The notes beneath the pieces are model-generated. The model saw nothing but the letters and a program-made list of their open reading frames with translations. It had not been told where the DNA came from and did no database searches. The position numbers and the translations under genes are program-made. From J088 sp003695505 [NCBI: Candidatus Dadabacteria bacterium] (lineage in GTDB: Bacteria > J088), in the NCBI GenBank assembly GCA_003695505.1, contig RFIY01000338.1, positions 1 to 11,547 on the forward strand: a stretch of 11,547 bases of DNA, in the 5' to 3' direction. Positions 6,232-11,547 of the stretch are shown here, piece by piece; position 1 is the stretch's first letter; every line of letters begins with the position of its first letter.

Positions 6232-6266
6232 CCGCATCGCCGTCGTCCGATCAGTCCGGGCGTGCC

Positions 6267-7079
6267 TCAGCGGGGACGTTCCTGGGCCGCGAACGTCGCA
6301 TCGTTGACCTTGCTGGCAACCAGCAGAAACGCGGTGTGCCCGACCATCCGGTCGGCCGGCCGCATGCGACCGGGAAACAGCTTCCACTCTCGTTCGAACA
6401 GCTCGATCATCCGGCGGCGCACGAATCCGGCGCGGAACAGCGCCTGATCGGTGCGTACGATCTGATCGACTGTTGGACTCAGGCTGACCCACGGCGCCCC
6501 ACCCGACAGGGCGGCGTGCGCTGCCGGGACGAGATCCCACGGTGCCGGCACATCCACAAACACACCATCAAGGCCCGTGACGCCGAACCCTTCACTGGCG
6601 ACATCGCGCAGTTCGAAATCGACCCGGCCGGACAGCCCGGCGCGCGCAATATTCTTGCGCGCCTGTTCGAGATGTTCCGGCTCGCGCTCCCGCGAATAGA
6701 CACGACCGCCGTCTCCGACGAGTGACGCCAGCAATGTCGTCATGGCGCCACTGCCGCTGCCCACTTCACCATAGCGCCCACCCGAGCGAACGCCGAGTTC
6801 GAGTGCGATGCGCCCGGCTTCCCGATTGTAGACAACCGTCGTTCGGCGTTTGATGCGGTTCAATGTCAGGGCATGCGTCGGTCGCAGCACCGCCATGTCA
6901 ACGCCCTTGCGTGTGCGGAGGACATCTCCCCAGTGCAATTCAGCGGGAAGATCGAGCAGCCCATGATGACACTCGAACCGGCCACCCGGACGATAGACAT
7001 GCAGATAGGTGGCGCGATCATCACGGTACAAAATGATTTGCGCACCGTCGGGGACGCGGTCACTGATGGATCCAGACAT
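6267..7079 (-). CDS. trmI: tRNA (adenine-58-N1)-methyltransferase, TrmI family
   Basis: A 270-residue class I SAM-dependent methyltransferase. The N-terminal small domain shows GDVLRTRKG and VLRPTHALTL followed by RTTVVYNREAGRIALELGV, matching the family pattern RxTQIIYPKDxGxI. Motif I is EVGSGSGAMTT (105-115), and the catalytic-Asp motif is FVDVPAPW (D176; usual form LDxPxPW). The end carries MVGHTAFLLVASK, as in known TrmI proteins. The enzyme methylates N1 of A58 in the tRNA T-loop, usually as a tetramer. The YPKD motif is altered to YNRE here. The ATG at 7079 is taken because the N-terminal domain begins directly after it, with only a weak AAAGA upstream. It diverges from the HD-GYP regulator gene. 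Confidence 0.88.
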   Translation of the reverse strand: MSGSISDRVPDGAQIILYRDDRATYLHVYRPGGRFECHHGLLDLPAELHWGDVLRTRKGVDMAVLRPTHALTLNRIKRRTTVVYNREAGRIALELGVRSGGRYGEVGSGSGAMTTLLASLVGDGGRVYSREREPEHLEQARKNIARAGLSGRVDFELRDVASEGFGVTGLDGVFVDVPAPWDLVPAAHAALSGGAPWVSLSPTVDQIVRTDQALFRAGFVRRRMIELFEREWKLFPGRMRPADRMVGHTAFLLVASKVNDATFAAQERPR

Positions 7080-7098
7080 CGTTTATTCTTTCATTCAG

Positions 7099-7136
7099 AA
7101 CCCGGTTGCCGGTTTATTGCGGCAACAGATCGGGTT
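7099..7136. repeat. Nested imperfect inverted repeat in the trmI / HD-GYP divergent region
   Basis: Outer arms AACCCG (7099-7104) and CGGGTT (7131-7136) flank inner arms TTGCCG (7106-7111) and CGGCAA (7120-7125), with an 8-nt loop. It lies just upstream of the trmI start and before the probable HD-GYP promoter, so it could be an operator or a leader hairpin of trmI. No regulator is identified. Confidence 0.4.
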
Positions 7137-7144
7137 GTGCGCTG

Positions 7145-7174
7145 TTGCGAACATTGCTCGTCTATCTTTATACT
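7145..7174 (+). promoter_or_regulatory. Probable sigma-70-type promoter of the HD-GYP regulator gene
   Basis: TTGCGA (7145-7150) and TATACT (7169-7174) are separated by 18 nt in the locally AT-richer part of this intergenic region. The predicted transcript would begin near 7181 and have a leader of about 54 nt before the TTG start. Confidence 0.5.
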
Positions 7175-7223
7175 TAAACATGGGTCATCAGCGTCGCAAA
7201 CAAGGTTTGCACGCCGCGAATAT

Positions 7224-7228
7224 GGAGG
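7224..7228 (+). promoter_or_regulatory. Strong ribosome binding site supporting a TTG start
   Basis: GGAGG ends 6 nt before the TTG at 7235. No in-frame ATG lies near the receiver domain, and the ATG at 7222 is in another frame, so this site decides the rare start codon. Confidence 0.75.
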
Positions 7229-7234
7229 CAACGT

Positions 7235-8797
7235 TTGGCGGAGGCAACCGCCAGAATCCTGGTGGTCGACGACGAAGAAAGCGTGCGGGACATCCTGCGA
7301 GACTTTCTGACATTCGAGGGGTATGTCGTCGCACTGGCTGCGGATGGTCGCGAAGGCATCGAGGCCGCGTTTACCGAACCGTTCGATCTGATCCTGACGG
7401 ATCTGGAAATGCCGGAAATGTCCGGCCTCGAATTTCTCGCTGAACTGCAGACCCTGCGCAACCCGCCGCCAACGATCATGATGACGGGCTACGGCACCGT
7501 TGAATCCGCGATCGAGGCCATGAAGGCCGGTGCGCGTGATTACATTCTCAAGCCGTTCCAGATCGAGGAACTCGCTCATCTGATCGAGCGAACCCTCGAC
7601 CACGCACGACTCGAAGCGGACAATGCGCGCCTGCAGCAACTGGTCTCGCTTTATCAGGTCAGCGAACGGCTCAACAGCGCGACCTCCCGGGACGAGATCG
7701 CGGACGTGCTCGTGCAGGCCGCTGCCAATGAGTACGGCGCCGATGCGTTCTGCTTCTGGGAACTGGACACCGGACAATGGGAACGGGTGCGCGTCTGGCC
7801 CGATCCGCTGCCCGATCATGATTTCGAGACATTCCTGAATTCTTTTGACTCGCTCGAACTGTTACGCTCGTTCCACGAAGACCAGCCATTGCTGTTGTCG
7901 GGCGCGGGGTTCGACCGTTATTTCCATGAGGCCAATGGCCGTCCTGCGGCGGGTATGATTGTCCCGCTGCGGTCGCACGGCCGGGTCACCGGGATGCTCG
8001 CCGCGTTTTCGTTCAGCCGCGCGAGGACTTTCACCGAATCAGAACGGCGCACGTTCCAGATCTACTCGGATCGCGCCGCTGTCTGCCTGGCCAATGTGCG
8101 CCTGCAACAACACCTCCAGCAAACCTTTATGCAGACGATTCAGGGGCTCGTTGCGGCGCTTGAAGCGAAGGACGAATACACCCGCGGGCACAGCGAGCGC
8201 GTCGCCCAGTGGGCGCAGATCATCGGCGAGCTGTACGGACTCAGCGAACAGGCGCTCGATGACCTGCACCGTGCCGCCCTGCTCCACGACATCGGCAAGA
8301 TCGGCCTGAATCTGGACGCACTGAACCGGCCCGGCAAGCTGACCGACGAAGAGATCGAAAACTTCAAACTGCACACGCTGATCGGCAAGCGCATCCTCGA
8401 ACCGGTCGAGTTCCTGCAAGGTTCACTGCCTGCCGTGACGCACCATCACGAACGCTGGGACGGCAACGGCTATCCGCTTGGACTCGCCGGTAAGGAAATT
8501 CCGCTTGGCGCGCGCGTCCTGGCCGTCGCAGACGCCTTCGAGGTGATGATTACCGATCGCGTCTATCGAAAAGCGCTGACGCTGCAGGAAGCGCGCGATG
8601 AACTCGCGCGTAGCGCGGGTTCCCATTTCGACCCGGCCATCGTCGAAGTTTTTCTCGAATGGCTCGATCAATTCGATTCCGTAGACGAACTTCCCGTCAA
8701 GGGCGGGCGCCGTCGCGATACCGTACGCCCGCTGCATTCAGCCGGCGCCGACACGACACCCGAGAACAGCAGCGAACAAGCTGGCGGAGCGGCCTGA
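7235..8797 (+). CDS. Response regulator with REC, GAF and HD-GYP domains (c-di-GMP phosphodiesterase)
   Basis: A 520-residue protein. The receiver domain (about 5-125) is intact: D12-D13, phospho-acceptor D56 in LILTDLEMPEMSG, T84 and K106 in YILKPF. A GAF-like domain follows at about 136-292 (EIADVLVQAAANEYGADAF; GMIVPLRSHGRVTGMLAAF). The HD-GYP domain (about 305-470) has its metal and signature residues: H319, H351-D352 in LLHDIGKIG, H403-H405 with HERWDGNGYP (406-414), and LAVADAFEVM. HD-GYP proteins hydrolyse cyclic di-GMP, so this is most likely a phosphorylation-controlled phosphodiesterase with a GAF sensor; substrate choice is inferred from the family. The C-terminal 50 residues are low complexity. 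The partner kinase is not next to it. Translation begins at a TTG with a strong GGAGG. Downstream, 70 bases away, is dnaB on the same strand. Confidence 0.93.
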   Translation: MAEATARILVVDDEESVRDILRDFLTFEGYVVALAADGREGIEAAFTEPFDLILTDLEMPEMSGLEFLAELQTLRNPPPTIMMTGYGTVESAIEAMKAGARDYILKPFQIEELAHLIERTLDHARLEADNARLQQLVSLYQVSERLNSATSRDEIADVLVQAAANEYGADAFCFWELDTGQWERVRVWPDPLPDHDFETFLNSFDSLELLRSFHEDQPLLLSGAGFDRYFHEANGRPAAGMIVPLRSHGRVTGMLAAFSFSRARTFTESERRTFQIYSDRAAVCLANVRLQQHLQQTFMQTIQGLVAALEAKDEYTRGHSERVAQWAQIIGELYGLSEQALDDLHRAALLHDIGKIGLNLDALNRPGKLTDEEIENFKLHTLIGKRILEPVEFLQGSLPAVTHHHERWDGNGYPLGLAGKEIPLGARVLAVADAFEVMITDRVYRKALTLQEARDELARSAGSHFDPAIVEVFLEWLDQFDSVDELPVKGGRRRDTVRPLHSAGADTTPENSSEQAGGAA

Positions 8798-8851
8798 CGC
8801 CGCATTCAGCCCGCGCGGTCGGTCCGTGTGAGAATCCCCCCGCGCAGCGGG

Positions 8852-8857
8852 TACAAT
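8852..8857 (+). promoter_or_regulatory. Probable -10 box directly upstream of dnaB
   Basis: TACAAT, five of six consensus bases, is preceded by the hairpin CCCGC-GCA-GCGGG (8839-8851). The -35 region near 8829 is poor. Transcription would start near 8864, only a few bases before the ATG at 8868, making the dnaB transcript nearly leaderless. This also argues against the upstream ATG at 8856, which overlaps the box. Confidence 0.45.
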
Positions 8858-8867
8858 GACCCTCGTC

Positions 8868-10265
8868 ATGGCCACTCCTGAACAACGTTCCGCTCCCCAT
8901 CAGTCCGACGCCGAGCGCGCCGTCCTGGGCGCCGTGCTGCGCGACAACCATCAGATGGACAATCTTGTCGATGTCCTGTCGCCCGACGATTTCTATGTCG
9001 GCATCCACCGCCGCATGTTCGCGGCGATGCAGGAGCTCAATCGCCGCGGCGAACCGATCGACACCGTGACGCTCGTCGAAGCCATCGACCGTGACGCGCT
9101 CGACGAAGCCGGCGGCGTCGGCTACATCACGGATCTGTTCGATATGACGCTGCCGGGCACCGATCCGATGTATTACGCGGGGATCGTCGCCGAAAAGTCG
9201 CGGAGGCGGCAACTGGTCCATATCGCAACAGAGGTTGCCGGACGCGCCTATGACCCGGACGAACCGGTCGACGAGCTGGTAGGCGAAACCGAACGTCGAC
9301 TGATCGAACTGACGGAGTCATCGGATACCCGCCCGTACCACAACATCGCCGACCTCGCGGCCGAGGCGGTCAAGACGATCGAATCCCGCTGGAACAAGGA
9401 ACTGGTCGGACTCGACACCGGCTTTACCGATCTCAATGAAAAGACGGGAGGCCTTCATCCGAACGAACTGATCATCATCGCGGCGCGGCCCGGGATGGGC
9501 AAGACGTCGTTCGCGCTCAACGTCGCCATGAATGCAGCCAGTCTGTCCAAGAAAGGCGTTCTGTTCTTCAGCCTCGAAATGGGCGCCGAGCAGCTCGTGC
9601 AACGTCTGCTGTCGAGCGAATCGGGCATCGACCAGCAGAAGCTGCGCAAGGGGATCTTTTCGCGGCAGGAATGGCCTGCGATCATCGACGCCGCTGGACG
9701 GCTGGGCCAGATTCCGCTGTTCATCAACGACACGCCTGCGCTGACCGTGCCCAAGATTTTCGCCAGCGCCCGCCGGTTGATCGCCGACCTGCGGCGCAAC
9801 GAGGCCGTCGACGGACTGGGGCTGATCGTCGTCGACTATCTGCAGTTGATGAGCGCCGGCCGCAAGGTCGATCGCCGCGACCTGGAAGTCGGCGAGATCA
9901 GTCGCGGCCTGAAGCTGCTCGCCAAGGACCTGCAGATTCCGGTTATCGCGCTGAGCCAGCTCAATCGCAGCCTCGAAAGCCGCTCGGACAAACGACCGAT
10001 GCTCAGCGACCTGCGCGAGTCCGGCGCGATCGAGCAGGACGCCGACGTCATCATGTTCATTTATCGTGACGACGTCTACCACGAGGACTCCGATCGGCCC
10101 AACGTCGCCGAGATCATTATCGGCAAGCAGCGAAACGGCCCGCTCGGTACGGTCGAACTCCGGTTCACGCCTGAATTTACACGATTCGACAACCTCGACC
10201 GGATTCATGATGTCCCTGGAGGCACGCCGGGAGGCTACCCCTCAGCGATCGAACCCCTGCCGTGA
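8868..10265 (+). CDS. dnaB: Replicative DNA helicase DnaB
   Basis: A 465-residue hexameric 5'-3' helicase that unwinds DNA at the replication fork and works with primase DnaG. The N-terminal helical domain opens with DAERAVLGAVL and carries the usual FYVGIHRRMFAAM stretch. The RecA-like domain has Walker A RPGMGKT (K212), Walker B LIVVDYLQLM (D323), SQLNRSLESR followed by KRPMLSDLRESGAIEQDADV, and the KQRNGPLG arginine-finger region. All are intact, and no intein interrupts them. The ATG at 8868 is chosen because homologous sequence begins soon after and the earlier ATG at 8856 lies inside a -10-like box. The stop overlaps the start of trmFO by 4 nt (GTGA), which suggests coupling. Confidence 0.97.
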   Translation: MATPEQRSAPHQSDAERAVLGAVLRDNHQMDNLVDVLSPDDFYVGIHRRMFAAMQELNRRGEPIDTVTLVEAIDRDALDEAGGVGYITDLFDMTLPGTDPMYYAGIVAEKSRRRQLVHIATEVAGRAYDPDEPVDELVGETERRLIELTESSDTRPYHNIADLAAEAVKTIESRWNKELVGLDTGFTDLNEKTGGLHPNELIIIAARPGMGKTSFALNVAMNAASLSKKGVLFFSLEMGAEQLVQRLLSSESGIDQQKLRKGIFSRQEWPAIIDAAGRLGQIPLFINDTPALTVPKIFASARRLIADLRRNEAVDGLGLIVVDYLQLMSAGRKVDRRDLEVGEISRGLKLLAKDLQIPVIALSQLNRSLESRSDKRPMLSDLRESGAIEQDADVIMFIYRDDVYHEDSDRPNVAEIIIGKQRNGPLGTVELRFTPEFTRFDNLDRIHDVPGGTPGGYPSAIEPLP

Positions 10266-11547
10266 CGGAAGCGCCGGTCATCGTCATCGGCGGCGGCCTC
10301 GCTGGCTGCGAAGCTGCGTGGGCGCTTGCGCAGCGTGGTATCGACGTCGAGCTTTTTGAAATGAGACCCGGCACGGCGACGCCGGCCCACCGCACCGGCG
10401 ATCTCGCCGAACTCGTCTGCTCCAACAGCTTCCGTGGCGCCGCGCCACATCAGGCACCAGGCCTGCTCAAAGAGGAAATGCGGCGCCTTGGCTCACTCGT
10501 GATGCAGGCCGCAGCCGCTGCGGAAGTACCCGCCGGCGGGGCGCTGGCCGTGGATCGTGAACTCTTTTCGTCCTGGATCACCGAACGCATCGCCGCCCAT
10601 CCACGAATCACGCTACGCCGCGAGCGCGTCGATGCATTGCCGGAGACGGGCGACGTCATTGTCGCCACGGGCCCCCTGACCGACGCCGCACTTCAGGCCG
10701 ACCTGGAACGCCGACTCGGATCCTCGGCGCTGGCGTTTTACGACGCGATCGCACCGGTCGTCACGCGCGATTCGATCGATTGGGAACACGCCTATCTCAA
10801 AGACCGCTGGCAGGACGATACAACCGGGGCCGCCTACGTCAACTGCCCGCTCGATCGCGCGACCTACGAGCGGTTTGTCGCGCGCATTCTGGAAGGGCCG
10901 TTCGTTCCCTACAAGGCCTTCGAAGAAAACATTCGCCATTTCGAAGGCTGCCTGCCGATCGAGGAGATGGCCGCGCGTGGCATCGATACGTTGCGCCACG
11001 GTCCGATGAAGCCGGTCGGTCTCAAACACCCGGAAACCGGCGAACTGCCGTGGGCGGTCGTGCAGCTCAGACCCGACAACCGCGCCCAGATCCTGCTCAA
11101 TCTGGTTGGCTTCCAGACGAAAATGACCTGGGACGCCCAGAAGGATGCGTTTCGGATGATACCCGCCCTGCGCAACGCGACGTTCGTACGCCTGGGGAGC
11201 ATGCATCGCAACACCTTTATCGACAGCCCGCGCCTGCTCAACGCCGATCTGTCGTGGCGTTCGGATCCGCGGATCCGTTTCGCGGGACAGATGACCGGCG
11301 TCGAAGGGTACATCGAAAGTGCGGTCAGTGGCCTGATCGCCGGTCTCGCGACCGCCGCGGCACGCCTTGGCGAACCATTCGCGCCGCCCCCGCCGGAAAC
11401 GGCGACGGGCGCGTTGTTGCACTATATCTCCGACCCGGTCGTCGATCCGTTCCAGCCGATGAACATCAATTTTGGCCTGTTTCCGCCGCTGCAACTTGCC
11501 GACGGCAAACGTCCGCCCAAAGGGCGCGCCCGTCGAGCGTTGTACGC
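10262..11547 (+). CDS. trmFO: TrmFO: folate/FAD-dependent tRNA (uracil-54-C5)-methyltransferase, partial at the 3' end
   Basis: The frame is open from the GTG at 10262 to the window end, giving 428 residues; the family is usually about 435-460 long, so only the last few residues are missing. The FAD-binding glycine motif IGGGLAGCEAA is at 9-19. The two cysteines important in the Bacillus enzyme (C53 and C226) have counterparts here: C53 in ELVCSNSFRG and C230 in FEGCLPIEEMA. Other family blocks are FEMRPG, MKPVGL and RFAGQMTGVEGYIESAVSG. The enzyme makes 5-methyluridine at position 54 of tRNA, using methylenetetrahydrofolate as carbon donor and FADH2 as reductant. GTG is preferred because it overlaps the dnaB stop as GTGA and the FAD motif begins at once after it. 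Confidence 0.96.
   Translation, partial: MTEAPVIVIGGGLAGCEAAWALAQRGIDVELFEMRPGTATPAHRTGDLAELVCSNSFRGAAPHQAPGLLKEEMRRLGSLVMQAAAAAEVPAGGALAVDRELFSSWITERIAAHPRITLRRERVDALPETGDVIVATGPLTDAALQADLERRLGSSALAFYDAIAPVVTRDSIDWEHAYLKDRWQDDTTGAAYVNCPLDRATYERFVARILEGPFVPYKAFEENIRHFEGCLPIEEMAARGIDTLRHGPMKPVGLKHPETGELPWAVVQLRPDNRAQILLNLVGFQTKMTWDAQKDAFRMIPALRNATFVRLGSMHRNTFIDSPRLLNADLSWRSDPRIRFAGQMTGVEGYIESAVSGLIAGLATAAARLGEPFAPPPPETATGALLHYISDPVVDPFQPMNINFGLFPPLQLADGKRPPKGRARRALY

Noticed and set aside
5005-6447. Plus-strand open frame of 480 codons
   Set aside because: It lies antisense to the lipoprotein start, gloB, the coiled-coil gene and the trmI end, all of which have clear family motifs or coupling signals. 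Its own translation has no recognisable motif; long antisense frames are common in GC-rich DNA.
9318-10208. Minus-strand open frame of 296 codons
   Set aside because: It is entirely antisense to conserved dnaB motifs and has no motif of its own.
8868-10265. Intein in dnaB
   Set aside because: DnaB is a frequent intein host, but the Walker A, Walker B and downstream motifs are continuous and the length is normal.
10613-11494. Minus-strand open frame of 293 codons
   Set aside because: It is antisense to trmFO and shows only complement-of-coding composition.
1-11547. CRISPR array, insertion sequence, tRNA or rRNA gene
   Set aside because: No regularly spaced repeats, transposase-like frame, terminal inverted repeats or tRNA cloverleaf could be found by reading.

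Overview
The window is GC-rich, densely coded bacterial chromosome with no mobile element, tRNA, rRNA or CRISPR that I can see, and no gap over 300 bases without a gene. A YbdG-type mechanosensitive channel, a glyoxalase II, a DUF4168 secreted protein, sigma-54-type promoters and a lipoprotein point to a Gram-negative, Proteobacteria-like host. A folate-dependent TrmFO together with a TrmI-type tRNA methyltransferase argues against enterobacteria and pseudomonads, which use TrmA. The lineage cannot be fixed from this sequence alone.

Left end (1-2042): two minus-strand genes overlap by 4 nt. The first encodes a degenerate GGDEF protein. The second, which leaves the window, encodes a receiver-like domain without phosphorylation residues, then a coiled coil and a PAS domain. 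Divergent from them is a secreted DUF4168 protein with a clear terminator. The 149-base gap between the two units holds two back-to-back sequences that each match the sigma-54 -24/-12 consensus (TGGCACG-N4-TTGCA), one per direction. This is the most interesting signal in the window: a probable RpoN-dependent divergent regulon combining dead signalling domains with an exported protein.

Middle (2072-7079): a SEC-C zinc-motif protein (minus) diverges from the YbdG-family channel (plus). The channel gene converges on, and overlaps by 27 bp, the end of a minus-strand cluster: a 97-residue coiled-coil protein, a glyoxalase II and a lipoprotein of unknown function coupled by a TGATG junction. Upstream on the same strand is a TrmI-type tRNA m1A58 methyltransferase.

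Right end (7145-11547): a plus-strand series reads REC-GAF-HD-GYP response regulator (TTG start), replicative helicase DnaB, and TrmFO (GTG start overlapping the dnaB stop, cut by the window end). A good -10 box lies just before dnaB. TrmI (m1A58) and TrmFO (m5U54) modify the two nucleotides that pair in the tRNA T-loop, so the window carries both halves of that modification.

Most of the window is recognisable housekeeping or signalling genes. The parts that look undescribed are the sigma-54 divergon with its degenerate domains and the glyoxalase-linked lipoprotein and coiled-coil genes.
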